Source: Rhodovarius crocodyli
GTDB taxonomy: Bacteria; Pseudomonadota; Alphaproteobacteria; Acetobacterales; Acetobacteraceae
DNA length: 64,000 nt
Reading direction: 5' to 3'
Assembly (NCBI RefSeq): GCF_004005855.1
Contig: NZ_SACL01000001.1
Location: 372,001-436,000 of the forward strand
Shown here: positions 8,731 to 18,500 of the stretch, piece after piece
Position numbering within the stretch: the stretch's first letter is position 1
How the letters are laid out: each line of letters begins with the position of its first letter
Made by a program: the position numbers and the translations under genes
Notes under the pieces: model-generated
What the model was told of the DNA's origin: nothing
The model's database searches: none
What the model saw: only the letters and a program-made list of their open reading frames with translations

Positions 8731-9767
8731 GCGCGGGCCCAGAGCGAGGAATCGCCGTAGGAGGTGAAGCGGTACGGCCCCGCCAGCGCATGCGCATAGA
8801 CGGCGCGCATGTGATCGAGGCCCGCGAAACCCGCCACCAGCATCATCAGCGTGGATTTCGGCAGATGGAAATTGGTCATCAGCAGGTCGGCGGTGGTGAA
8901 GCGATGGCCGGGCAGCAGGAAGATGCTGGTCAGCCCGTCGAAGGGCCGCACGGGCTGCGCGATATCCCCGGTCGCCGCCGTTTCCAGCAGGCGCAGCACG
9001 GTGGTGCCCACGGCCACGATGCGCCGGCCCCGGGCGCGGGTCTCGTTGATCAGCGCGGCGGTCTCGGGCGTGATCTGCCCCCATTCGGCATGCATCTTGT
9101 GCTCGGCCGGGTTGTCGCCGCGCAGCGGCAGGAAGGTGCCGGCGCCGACATGCAGGGTCAGGGTGGCGCGGCGCACGCCGCGAGCCTCCAGCGCCTCGAT
9201 CAACCGGGGCGTGAAGTGAAGGCTGGCCGTGGGGGCCGCGACCGCGCCCGGGCGATCGGCGAACAGCGTCTGGTAATCGGCCTCGTCCTCGGGGCCGGCG
9301 GCGCGCTGGATATAGGGCGGCAGGGGAATCTCGCCGGCCTGGTCCAGGGCCGCGGCCAGCGCGGCCTCATCCGGGCCGAAGTCGAGACGCACCGCGCCCT
9401 CGGCCGGGTCTTCCACCACGCGGGCGGTGATGGGGGCGCCCTCGATCTCCACGGTGTCTCCGGCCTTCAGGCGGCGGGCGTTGCGCACCAGCGCATGCCA
9501 GATGCCGTTCCCCTCGGCGCGGTTCAGCATGATCTCGACGCGGGCCTGGCCGCGCCGGGCGGTCAGGCGCGCCGGGATCACGCGGGTGTCGTTCACCACC
9601 AGCAGGTCGCCCGGCTCCAGCAGGGCGGGCAGGTCCAGCACGCCGCGATCCACCAGCGCGGGCGCGCGCGCATCCAGCAGCAGCGCCGCGTCGCGCGGGC
9701 GGGCGGGGTGCTGGGCGATGCGGTCATCCGGCAGCGGATAGTCGAAATCGGCGGCGGTCAGGGTCAT
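8727..9767 (-). CDS. queA: S-adenosylmethionine:tRNA ribosyltransferase-isomerase
   Basis: QueA transfers and rearranges the ribosyl group of SAM onto preQ1 in tRNA to make epoxyqueuosine. The 346-residue protein begins with the typical [16 protein letters not shown]. It contains [15 protein letters not shown], the conserved APTASLHFT and the late motif [18 protein letters not shown]. It overlaps tgt by ATGA, so queA, tgt and queF are translationally coupled in the order of a compact operon. A start at 9779 (MGPPM) is possible, but 9767 is the position matching the family N terminus. QueG/QueH, for the last step, is not in the window. Confidence 0.96.
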   Translation of the reverse strand: MTLTAADFDYPLPDDRIAQHPARPRDAALLLDARAPALVDRGVLDLPALLEPGDLLVVNDTRVIPARLTARRGQARVEIMLNRAEGNGIWHALVRNARRLKAGDTVEIEGAPITARVVEDPAEGAVRLDFGPDEAALAAALDQAGEIPLPPYIQRAAGPEDEADYQTLFADRPGAVAAPTASLHFTPRLIEALEARGVRRATLTLHVGAGTFLPLRGDNPAEHKMHAEWGQITPETAALINETRARGRRIVAVGTTVLRLLETAATGDIAQPVRPFDGLTSIFLLPGHRFTTADLLMTNFHLPKSTLMMLVAGFAGLDHMRAVYAHALAGPYRFTSYGDSSLWARA

Positions 9768-9814
9768 GGGCGGCCCCATATGCGCGAAAGCGGCCTCTGT
9801 TGGAACCGCATGTG

Positions 9815-10714
9815 TCACATGGTTCCCCCGACCGGCGCGGGGTTCACTGCCTCGGCCAGCCAATCGAGCAGCGCGCGCAGGGCGGCAGGCCGATAGCGGT
9901 TGGGGGCGGTCAGGGCGATGATGCGGTCCGGCAGGCGCAGCAGCGCGTGGCCGGGCAGCAGTTCCACCAGTTCACCGCGCGCCAGCGCCCCCGCCACGGC
10001 GTAATGCGGCAGGGCGCCGAACCCTGCCCCTGCGACCAGCGCCGAGAGCAGGAAATTGAAGTCCTCAGACGCGATGCGCGGCACCAGCGCGACCGGCGCA
10101 CCGCCCGAGAGCGCCAGCGTATAGCGCCGGCTGTCCATCGGCGGCGGGGCGACCAGGTGGTGCTCCAGCAGATCCTCGGGCCGCTCGATCCGGCGGCCGG
10201 CCAGGTATTCCGGTGCTGCGCACAGCTTCCAGGCCACCTGCCCCAGCAGCCTCGCCACCTGGTCATCCGGCGGGTCCGCGATGATACGCACCGCCACATC
10301 CAGCGGCGCGCCCTGCAGATCGGGCACGCGGTTGTTGAAGGCCACGCTCAGCGTCACCTGCGGGTGCGCCTTGGCGAAATCCAGCAAGGCCGGGCCCAGC
10401 AGCATCCGCCCCAGCCCGGTGGGCACGCTGATGCGCAGATGCCCGCGCAGGGTGCGGCCCAGCCCCTCCACGCTGGCCCAGGCCGCCTCGGCCTCCCGCA
10501 GCATGTTGTTGGCGTGTTCCAGGAAGGCGATGCCGGCGGAGCTCAGCTCCACCCGCCGCGTCGTCCGGCGCAGCAGCTGCGTGCCCAGGCTGCGCTCCAG
10601 CTGCTGCAAGCCGCGGCTGACGGCGGACCGCGAGGTGCCTAGCCGCCGCGCGGCCTCGGCAAGCCCCTGGGCCTCCACGATTTCCACGAAGAGGCGGACC
10701 AGGTTCAGGTCCAT
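9815..10714 (-). CDS. LysR family transcriptional regulator
   Basis: A 299-residue LysR regulator with the N-terminal winged helix-turn-helix (LAEAARRLGTSRSAVSRGLQ, residues about 17-36) and the substrate-binding domain starting near residue 90. It is divergent from the SDR-TctC pair that starts at 10812, which it probably controls. The 97-base gap contains TGGT-GACAA-ACCA, compatible with a T-N11-A type LysR box. An in-frame ATG at 10726 is an equally possible start; 10714 gives the common MDLNLVRLF beginning. The effector is unknown. Confidence 0.9.
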   Translation of the reverse strand: MDLNLVRLFVEIVEAQGLAEAARRLGTSRSAVSRGLQQLERSLGTQLLRRTTRRVELSSAGIAFLEHANNMLREAEAAWASVEGLGRTLRGHLRISVPTGLGRMLLGPALLDFAKAHPQVTLSVAFNNRVPDLQGAPLDVAVRIIADPPDDQVARLLGQVAWKLCAAPEYLAGRRIERPEDLLEHHLVAPPPMDSRRYTLALSGGAPVALVPRIASEDFNFLLSALVAGAGFGALPHYAVAGALARGELVELLPGHALLRLPDRIIALTAPNRYRPAALRALLDWLAEAVNPAPVGGTM

Positions 10715-10811
10715 TGTCCCGTTCATCGCAACATACTGGTGACAAACCAATGAATTGTCGATGCAGGCGGGTTGGTGCAGCTTTGCTTCAAAGTTAGGGA
10801 AGGAAGCGGGA

Positions 10812-11672
10812 ATGTTCCGCAGCGATCTGTTCGCGGGCCAGCATGTGCTGGTGACCGGCGGCGGCACGGGCCTCGGCCGTGCCATGGCCGAACGCCTGCT
10901 GGCGCTGGGCGCCACCGTCGAGATCTGGGGCCGCCGCGGCCCCGTGCTGGAACAGGCCGCGGCCGAGATGGGCCCCGGCTGCTTCTGGCGCGCGGTGGAC
11001 ATCCGCGATGCCGATGCCATCGACGCTGCCGTGGCCGAAAGCTGGGCCGCCGGCCGCCCCTATACCCGCCTGATCAACAACGCCGCCGGCAATTTCGTCA
11101 GCCGCACGGAGGACCTCTCCCACCGCGCCTTCCGCGCCATCGCGGACATCGTGTTCCACGGCACTTTCAACGTGACCAACGCCGTGGGCCGCCGCTGGAT
11201 CGCGGAGAAGACGGGCGGCGCGGTGCTGTCCATCGTCGTCACCTGGGTCTGGACCGGCTCGCCCTTCGTGGTGCCCTCCGCCATGTCCAAGGCCGGGGTG
11301 GATGCGATGACGAAGTCGCTGGCGGTCGAATGGGGCCGCCACGGCATCCGGCTGAACGGCATCGCCCCCGGCGTGATCCCGACCGAGGGCGCGGGCTCCC
11401 GCCTGCGCCCCGGCGACCGGCGAGAGGACCAGATGGCCACCCGCAACCCGCTCGGCCGCGTGGGCTCGCTGGAGGAGATCGGCGACCTGGCCGCCTTCCT
11501 GCTCGCCCCCTCCAGCGGCTGGATCAACGGCCAGACGGTCGCGCTGGATGGCGGCGACTGGCTGGCGAACGGTGCCTATTTCACCGAGTATCTCGGCTGG
11601 GGCGATGAGGAATGGACCGCAGCGCGCGCGCGCATCCGCGAACGCGACGCCGCAGACCGCGCCCAACGATAA
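10812..11672 (+). CDS. SDR oxidoreductase, 2,4-dienoyl-CoA reductase-like
   Basis: The 286-residue protein has the SDR cofactor motif TGGGTGLGRA near residue 15, the NNAAGNF motif, and the DECR-like stretch TGSPFVVPSAMSKAG. Ser156 and Lys160 sit where DECR enzymes have their SxxxK pair. Eleven residues before the Ser, where human DECR1 has its catalytic Tyr, there is Trp145. The fold and NADP(H) binding are clear, but the reaction is therefore uncertain. AGGAAG precedes the ATG at 10812. A TctC receptor follows 15 bases after the stop, suggesting a two-gene catabolic operon under the divergent LysR. Confidence 0.85.
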   Translation: MFRSDLFAGQHVLVTGGGTGLGRAMAERLLALGATVEIWGRRGPVLEQAAAEMGPGCFWRAVDIRDADAIDAAVAESWAAGRPYTRLINNAAGNFVSRTEDLSHRAFRAIADIVFHGTFNVTNAVGRRWIAEKTGGAVLSIVVTWVWTGSPFVVPSAMSKAGVDAMTKSLAVEWGRHGIRLNGIAPGVIPTEGAGSRLRPGDRREDQMATRNPLGRVGSLEEIGDLAAFLLAPSSGWINGQTVALDGGDWLANGAYFTEYLGWGDEEWTAARARIRERDAADRAQR

Positions 11673-11687
11673 AAAAAGGGAAACACC

Positions 11688-12653
11688 ATGATCACTCGCC
11701 GCATTGCGCTGGGGGTGGCCGCCGCCGCCCTGGCGACCCCGGCCCTGGCCCAGGACAACTGGCCGAGCCGCCCCATCCGCCTCGTCGTGCCCTATGCGCC
11801 CGGCGGCACCACCGACCTGCTGGGCCGCTTCGTGGCCGAGCGCGTGGGCCGCGAGATCGGCCAGACCGTGGTGGTCGAGAACCGCCCCGGCGCCAACACC
11901 ATTATCGGCAGCCAGGCCGTGGCCCAGGCGCAGGGCGACGGCTACACGCTGCTCATGGCCTCCGGCGCCAGCATGGTCATCAACCCCATGCTGTACCGCC
12001 GCCTGCCCTATAACCCCGACCAGGACCTGACGCTGCTGGCCGCGCTGGTGGACACGCCCTTGGCCATGGTCGTGCCGCCCAGCCTGCCGGCGCAGAACCT
12101 TCAGGAATTCGTCGCACTCGCCAAGCGCGGCGGGGTCAATTCCGCCTCCGTCGGCATCGGCAACCCCATCCACCTGGCGGCCGAGATGTTCAGCATCGCC
12201 GCCGGGGTGGAACTGACCAATGTGGTCTATCCCGGCAGCACCCCGGCGCTGACGGCCCTGATGGCAGGCGATGTGCAGGTGATGTTCGACGTCATCCTCA
12301 CCTCCCTGCCCTTCATCCAGTCCGGCCGGCTGCGCTGCCTGGCCGTGACGACGAAGGAGCGCGTGCCCGCCCTGCGCGACACGCCCACCATCGCGGAACA
12401 GGGCTTCCCGGGCTATGAGGCGGGCACATGGTTCGGCGTGGCCGCACCCCGCTCGGTGCCCAAGCCCATCACTGACAAGCTGCGCGACGGGCTGGCCGCC
12501 GTGCAGCGTGACAGCGCCTTCCACGAGCGTTTCGGCACGCTGGGCCTGGTGATCCAGCCGGTTCGGGACGAGGCGGCGCTGGGGCAGATGATCGAGGCGG
12601 AGCGCAACCGCTGGTCCGGCATCATCCGCAGCCGCAACATCACGCTGGACTGA
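11688..12653 (+). CDS. TctC/Bug-type periplasmic solute receptor (first of five)
   Basis: A 321-residue receptor with a twin-Arg/Sec-like leader (MITRRIALG, hydrophobic, ending PALAQ near residue 22). It then has the family hallmarks RPIRLVVPYAPGGTTDLLGR and VVVENRPGANTIIGS, which form the carboxylate-binding pocket. Such receptors capture mono- or dicarboxylates for tripartite TctAB permeases. AGGGAAA lies just before the ATG. It follows the SDR gene by 15 bases and its stop codon abuts that of the convergent LysR gene. The ligand is unknown; the neighbouring SDR suggests an acid that enters CoA-ester metabolism. Confidence 0.93.
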   Translation: MITRRIALGVAAAALATPALAQDNWPSRPIRLVVPYAPGGTTDLLGRFVAERVGREIGQTVVVENRPGANTIIGSQAVAQAQGDGYTLLMASGASMVINPMLYRRLPYNPDQDLTLLAALVDTPLAMVVPPSLPAQNLQEFVALAKRGGVNSASVGIGNPIHLAAEMFSIAAGVELTNVVYPGSTPALTALMAGDVQVMFDVILTSLPFIQSGRLRCLAVTTKERVPALRDTPTIAEQGFPGYEAGTWFGVAAPRSVPKPITDKLRDGLAAVQRDSAFHERFGTLGLVIQPVRDEAALGQMIEAERNRWSGIIRSRNITLD

Positions 12654-13571
12654 TCACCCTGGATCGGCGCGCCGGAAATAGGGGCTGCGGCCGATCATCT
12701 GCTCGCCGATCGCCAGGACCGCGTCCAGCCCCGGGCCGCGCACGCTGTCCTGGTGCGCGGCGCAGATGACCAGCGGCCGCAGCTCCGGCCGCGCGCGATA
12801 GGGGCGCACAAGCCCCGCCTGCAACTCGTAGCCGGCGGTGCCCAGCGGCACGATGCCCATCCCCACCCCGCCAGCGATCAGCCGCAGCACGGTCGCCATG
12901 TCGTTGCAGGTGGCGACTTCGGGCATGCGCAGCCCCTCCTGCGCGAACCATTCCTGGGTGATGGCATCCAGCGGGGATGGCGAGGGCAGGGTGATCAGCC
13001 GCGTGCCCAGCAGGTCCGCCGGGCGCAGGGTCTCCTGCGGCAGGGGCTTGGCGGGGCTGCCCATCCAGACCACGTCGCACAGCGCCACCCGCCGCATGCG
13101 GACATGGCGCTCCACCACCTCCTCCGCCATGAAGGCCACGTCCAGCTCCCGCGCATCCAGCATGCGCGCCAGGCGGGAGCTGTTCTGCACCTGCAAGGCC
13201 ACGCCCAGCCGGGGATAGCGTGCCTCCAGCGCCGCCAGGATGGCCGGCAGGCACGACAGCGCCACCGCATTGCTGGCGCCGAGCCTCAGCGTGCCGGTCA
13301 GCGGATCGCCGGAGGACAGGCGCCGCTCCATCTCATGCAGCATGTCCAGCCCGCGCTCGGCATAGCGCAGCACCGTCTCGCCCGCCTCCGTCAGCTGGGC
13401 CGCGCCGCCGCCGCGCCGGAACACGGCATGGCCCAGCGCCATCTCCAGCTCCCGAACACGCTGGCTGATGGAGGGCTGGGTGATGCCCAGCTGCGCCGCC
13501 GCCGCATGGAAACTGCCCAGGCGGGCAATCCAGGTCACGGCTTCCAACTGGGCGAGGGTGTAGCGCGGCAT
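12654..13571 (-). CDS. LysR family transcriptional regulator
   Basis: A 305-residue LysR protein. The DNA-binding domain includes FHAAAAQLGITQPSISQRVRELE (residues about 21-43), and the effector domain begins with GTLRLGASNAVALS near residue 91. It is divergent from the amidohydrolase-TctC unit at 13657 and most likely regulates it. The intervening 85 bases contain a seven-base inverted repeat suitable as its operator. The stop abuts the preceding TctC gene with no spare bases. Confidence 0.92.
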   Translation of the reverse strand: MPRYTLAQLEAVTWIARLGSFHAAAAQLGITQPSISQRVRELEMALGHAVFRRGGGAAQLTEAGETVLRYAERGLDMLHEMERRLSSGDPLTGTLRLGASNAVALSCLPAILAALEARYPRLGVALQVQNSSRLARMLDARELDVAFMAEEVVERHVRMRRVALCDVVWMGSPAKPLPQETLRPADLLGTRLITLPSPSPLDAITQEWFAQEGLRMPEVATCNDMATVLRLIAGGVGMGIVPLGTAGYELQAGLVRPYRARPELRPLVICAAHQDSVRGPGLDAVLAIGEQMIGRSPYFRRADPG

Positions 13572-13582
13572 CGGAAATACCT

Positions 13583-13612
13583 ATCAAACCCTGCCGGAAT
13601 TTCCAGTTTGAT
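13583..13612. promoter_or_regulatory. Inverted repeat in the LysR-amidohydrolase promoter region
   Basis: Arms ATCAAAC (13583-13589) and GTTTGAT (13606-13612) are perfect complements with a 16-base spacer, in the divergent region of a LysR gene and its likely target. A LysR operator is the simplest reading. Confidence 0.4.
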
Positions 13613-13656
13613 CAGGAAAAACCGATTGCCCTAGCCTGCGCGGCAGGAGAAGCCAG

Positions 13657-14475
13657 ATGCCAGAAACGTCCACCGCCGGAATGGGCGGCGTCGATACGCA
13701 CGCGCACGTCATGCGCCGGGGCCTTGCCCTGTCCGCCGAGCGCCATTCCGAACCCGCCCGCGATGTGGAGCCCGAGGAGTTCATCGCGATCCTCGACGCC
13801 CATGGGCTGGGCTACGGCGTGCTGACCGCGCCCAGCTTCTATGGCTTCGACAATTCCGTGCTGCTGGAGGCGCTGGCCAAATTCCCCACCCGCCTGCGCG
13901 GCACCGCCAATGTGGCCCCCGGCGCGACGGTGGGCGAGTTGGCCGCGCTGAAGGCACAGGGCATCGCGGGCATCCGCCTGAACTGGACGAAGAAGGCGGC
14001 GCGCCCCGACGCGGGCAGCCCCGAATACCGCGCCCTGTTCGCCGCCGCGCGTGAGGCCGGGCTGCATCTGGAGATCTTCCTCGAAGGCCCCCTGCTGCCG
14101 ACCTTGCTGCCCCATGCGCTGGACAGCGGCGTGGACATCGTGCTGGACCATTTCGCCGCCCCCGACCCGGCGCTGGGCGTGAACTGCCCGGGCTTCCGCG
14201 CCGTTCTGGCGGCGCTGGAGACCGGCCGATGCTGGGTGAAGCTCTCGGCCCCCTACCGCCTGGGCGGGCAGGACCCCGCCGTGCTGGCCCAGGCCATGCT
14301 GGCCGCCGGCGGCGCCGGGCACCTGCTCTGGGCCAGCGACTGGCCCTGGATCTCGCATGAGGAAGGCCGCAGCTATGCCGGCTGCCTGGCCGATCTGGCG
14401 GAATGGGTCCCGGATCCGGCCCAGCGCCGCACCATCCTGGTCGACACGCCCAAGGCGCTGTTCGGCTTCCGATAA
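13657..14475 (+). CDS. Amidohydrolase 2 family protein (LigI-like TIM barrel)
   Basis: A 272-residue metal-dependent hydrolase of the amidohydrolase 2 family, close in layout to 2-pyrone-4,6-dicarboxylate lactonase. VDTHAHV near residue 11 carries the first His pair, IVLDHFAAPDP holds the His after strand six, and LLWASDWPW near residue 225 carries the Asp after strand eight. AGGAG precedes the ATG. A TctC receptor follows after 73 bases and a LysR gene is divergent, so uptake, hydrolysis and control of one organic acid look grouped. Whether the substrate is a lactone or a decarboxylation substrate cannot be told. Confidence 0.85.
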   Translation: MPETSTAGMGGVDTHAHVMRRGLALSAERHSEPARDVEPEEFIAILDAHGLGYGVLTAPSFYGFDNSVLLEALAKFPTRLRGTANVAPGATVGELAALKAQGIAGIRLNWTKKAARPDAGSPEYRALFAAAREAGLHLEIFLEGPLLPTLLPHALDSGVDIVLDHFAAPDPALGVNCPGFRAVLAALETGRCWVKLSAPYRLGGQDPAVLAQAMLAAGGAGHLLWASDWPWISHEEGRSYAGCLADLAEWVPDPAQRRTILVDTPKALFGFR

Positions 14476-14548
14476 CTTCGCACATGCAGCATGGCGCCGA
14501 CCGGCGCCCAACATCGGGGGCCCCCACGCCCCTGTCCTGGAGGACACC

Positions 14549-15517
14549 ATGAACCAGCTTTCCCGCCGTGCCCTGCTGGCCGGCCTGGCCGCCGCGCCTG
14601 TCGCCGCCACCGCCCAGCCGGCCTGGCGCCCGACGCGCCCCGTGCGCCTCATCGCGCCCTATACCCCGGGTGGCGGTGCCGACACGCTGGCCCGCCTGCT
14701 GGCCCAGCCCATGAGCGAGATCCTGGGCCAGCCCTTCGTGGTCGAGAACCGGCCCGGCGCGGGCGGCTCCATCGGCGCCGGGGAGGTTGCGAAGGCCGCC
14801 CCGGACGGCCACACCCTGATGTGCGATGCCTCGGCCCATGTGGTGAACCCGGCCGTGCTGCGGGACCTGCCCTTCGACTACCGCACCGCGTTTTCCTACA
14901 TCAGCCAGGTCTCGGTGATCCCGATGATCGTGCTGGTGCCGGCGAGTTCGCCCGCCAACACCCTGGCCGAGCTGATCGACATGCTGAAGCGTGAGCCCGG
15001 CCTGCCCTATGGCTCGGCCGGCAACGCCACCGCGCCGCACATGGCCACCGTGCTGATGCTGGCCCGCGCCGGGGTGCAGGCGACGCATGTGCCCTATCGC
15101 GGCGGCTCCGCCGCCCTGCCGGACCTGCTGGCCGGTGCGCTGTCCTTCACCCTGGGCACGGTGCCCTACTCAGTGGAGCTGATCCGCAACCGCCGTGTGA
15201 AGGCGCTGGCCGTGACCTCGGCCACGCGCGTGTCCTCCGTGCCCGATGTGCCGACCATCGCCGAGAGCGGCTACCCCGGCTACGAGTTGAACGAGTGGAA
15301 CGGCCTGTATGGCCCCGCCGGCCTGCCCGCGCCCGCCGTGCAGGCGATCTACCAGGCGGCCAAGACCGCCCTGGACGACCCGCGCGTGAAGGACCGCCTG
15401 GGTGCGCTGGGCGCCATCGGCCTGGGCAGCGACCCCGCCACCTTCACCCGCTTCGTGACCGAGCAGCGGGACCTGATGGCCCGGCTGGTGCGCGAGAACA
15501 ACATCGCGGCCGAGTGA
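14549..15517 (+). CDS. TctC/Bug-type periplasmic solute receptor (second)
   Basis: This 322-residue receptor starts MNQLSRRALLAGLAAAP, a Tat-like leader (SRRALLAG) with cleavage near residue 23. Family motifs are RPVRLIAPYTPGGGADTLAR and FVVENRPGAGGSIGAGEVA. The ATG at 14549 has GGAGG seven bases upstream; the frame is open further back, inside the amidohydrolase gene, but homology starts here. It is the probable receptor for the substrate of that amidohydrolase. Confidence 0.93.
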   Translation: MNQLSRRALLAGLAAAPVAATAQPAWRPTRPVRLIAPYTPGGGADTLARLLAQPMSEILGQPFVVENRPGAGGSIGAGEVAKAAPDGHTLMCDASAHVVNPAVLRDLPFDYRTAFSYISQVSVIPMIVLVPASSPANTLAELIDMLKREPGLPYGSAGNATAPHMATVLMLARAGVQATHVPYRGGSAALPDLLAGALSFTLGTVPYSVELIRNRRVKALAVTSATRVSSVPDVPTIAESGYPGYELNEWNGLYGPAGLPAPAVQAIYQAAKTALDDPRVKDRLGALGAIGLGSDPATFTRFVTEQRDLMARLVRENNIAAE

Positions 15518-15524
15518 CCCCGAA

Positions 15525-15541
15525 GGGGGGCCATGCCCCCC
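15525..15541. terminator. Hairpin between convergent TctC and bcsC genes
   Basis: A perfect seven-base stem (GGGGGGC with GCCCCCC) closes a three-base loop between two convergent stop codons. There is no clear U-tract on either side, so a bidirectional terminator is plausible but not certain. Confidence 0.5.
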
Positions 15542-18500
15542 TCAGAACCGCCCGTTGAGGCGCATCATCACCCGCGTCTCGTCCCAGTTCGCGGATTTGT
15601 CGTAGCGCACGCTGGCGCCGACGTTGATGCCGCTGGTGATGGGATAGTCCAGATCGGCCCGCAGATTGCCGATGAAGTTCTGCCGGCTCTGCCCCGCATA
15701 GCGCGTCAGCACCGTGCTGTCGGTGCGGGCCCGCGCCTCAACCAGCCCCTGCAGCGTCGGGTCCGTCGGGAAGATGGGCGAGGAGTTCTCGCGCCAGGCC
15801 GCATAGCCCACCGTGGCGCCGATGCGGTAACGGAGGTCACCCAGGTTGCTGCGGTAGTCCACCGGCAGGTTCAGCGCCGCGAAGCTCTGCGGGCTGTAGT
15901 AGCCGCCATGGCCCAGGCTGAAGAAGCGCAGGTTCCGCTCGAAGCCGAAATAGACGAGATCGAGCCCGCCGGTCAGCGTGCCCTCGGGCCCGCGGATGAA
16001 GGGATAGCTGAAGCCCGCCCCCGCCTCGAAGCGGTTGTTGTCGGCGACGCCCTCGCCTTCATAGATGCTGTAGCCGCCGCCCGCGTAGACATAGCCCTCG
16101 CGCACCGGCACCTCGATCTGCGCGCGGCCGCCGCTGCGCACCACCTGGCCCCAATGGCGGCCCTGGATGGCGTCGCGCTGGCCGGCCCAGGACAGCATGC
16201 TGTCCGTCACGGACCGCCGCTCACCCGTCACGCGCAGGCGCACATTGCCCAACTGCGGCGCGAACTCGATCCCGCCCAGCACCTGCGTGCCATAGGCGAA
16301 GCCGAGCGGGCTCGACCCGATATCCATCCGGAAATGGTCGCCCAGCTGATAGGCGATGCCCAGCATCGCGCCCGAGGCGCTGCTGCGCGGCGACTGGCTG
16401 CTGCCATAGGCGGCGTTGGAACCGAACCCATCCTGCGTGCGGCGCGCCACCGGCAGGTTGCCGGCCTGCAGCGACACGCCCGTGACGGTGGCGGTCAGGC
16501 GCCCGCCGATACCGCCCGGCGTGATCTCGGCACTGACCGGGGCCGAGATCTCCAGCAACCGGTCCAGCCCCGACTGGCCCGAACGCTGCCGGATACCGGC
16601 CGAGGCCGTCCATTGCGCCGCCACCGCCTGCTGCATCGAGGCCACTTCCTGCGCGATCTCGCGCTGGACGGGGTCGTTGGAGGCAGGGGCGGCGCTGATC
16701 TGCTGCAAGGGCGTCGCGGCACTGGCGAAGGGGTTCTGCAACCCCTGGGATGCCGTGCCGGGGGTGCCGCCGCCCAGCACCGTGCCGGTCGGCCGGCCCA
16801 GCTCCGCCTGGCGCTGCTGCCCGGCCAGTTCCAGCGCGCGCAGGGCGCGGCTTTCCTGGTTGAAGGCGCGCGCCACCCGGGCCTCCATCAGCGTCACGCG
16901 GGAATCACGGGGCGACAGTTCCTGCGCCTCGGAGAGCAGGCGCTCGGCGCGCGCGCGGTCGCGCAGGGCGATGGCCGCGTCGATCGCGCCCTGCCGGGCG
17001 GAGATGTCGCGCGGGTTGCGGGCCAGCACGCCTTCCGCGATGCGCAGGGATTCGGCGGGCTGCCGCGCCCCCTGATACAGCCGGGCCAGGGCCAGCTGCG
17101 CGCCGGGGTTCTCGGCGTCGCGTTCCAGCACGGGGCGCAGCGCCTCGAAGGCCTGGGCCTGGCGCCCTTCCTGGTTCAGCCGGTCGGAGGAGCGGATCGC
17201 GATGCCCTGGCGGATGCTGACGATATCGCGCCGCTGGTCCGCGGTGGGGTTGGAGCCCTCGGCGGAATCGGCCAGCGCCGCGGCCTCGTTCTCAAGCCCG
17301 GCACTGAGCAGCGCGCCGGCCAGGGCCAGCCGCATGGAGGCACCGGCATTGCGGTTGGCGGCCTCGGCCACACGGGCGGCCTCACCGGCGCCCACGCGGT
17401 CACCCGCATTGCCCAGGGCGCGGATCACCGCAGCACCCGTGCCGCCGGAGGGATCGGGCCGGGCGGCCAGCGTCAGCAGCTGGGTGCGGCCATTGGCGGT
17501 GCCGGCCCGGCTGCCGAGCTGGGCCACGGCGCGTTGCACCTCGGTATTCGCGCGCAGCCGCGCCGAGAGCCGGGACATGTCCGCCGTCCGGCTGGCCGGG
17601 GGGATGCGCGCCAGCCAGGCCTCGGCATCGGCGGGGCGGTCGTCCTCGTCGGCCAGCAAGGCGGCGGCATAGAAATCGTCGCGCCGGGCAGAGCGGTTGG
17701 CCTGGTCCTCGACCAGCTGGCGCGCCTCGGTGCCGCGGCCCTGGCGGCGCAGGGCGCGGGCCAGATCCAGCTTGATCCAGGGATCGGTGGGCGCCATCTC
17801 GCTGGCCTGGCGCAGCAGGGCGGCGGAAACGCCCGGGTCGTCCAGCCGCGCGGCCTCGGCGCGCAGGCGCCCGGCCTCACCGCCCGTGGGGGCGACACCG
17901 CCGGCATCGGCAGGGCCCGCGGATGGCGCGGCCACGGACCGCACCGGCCCCTCGGGCGCACGGCCCTGGGCACGCAATGCCTGGTTCAACCCCTGCTGGG
18001 CGGGCGGAAAGCCCGGACGGCGCGCCAGCGCGGCACGGAACCGCTGCTCCGCCGCCGCCGGGTCGTTCCGCCGCAGCAGCAGTTCACCCAGCGCCGATTC
18101 GGCATCGGTGCGGTCCTGCACCTCTCGCCGCAGGGCGGTGCGCAGCAGGTTGTCGGCCTCATCCAGCCGGTTCGCGCGCAGCGCCGCCCGCCCCTGGGCC
18201 AGTTCCAGCCCATAGGAAGCGCCGTCCAGCGCGCCCTGCCAGTTGCGGGCGCGGTCGGGCGCAAGGGCGATGGCGCGCTCCAGCAGGGTGCGGGCCTCGG
18301 CGGGCTTGCCCTCACGCAGGCGCACGATGCCCATGCCGCCCAGCGCGTCGGCGTCGTTCGGGTTGGCGGCGAGTGCCGCCTCGAACTGACGGGTCGCGTC
18401 GCGCAGGCTGCCGCCCTCCAGCCGCTCGAACCCCTCTCGCCGGGAGGCGAAGCCCGGGTCGGGCGCGGCGGGGGCCGGCACGGCGGCGCGCGCGTTGCGG

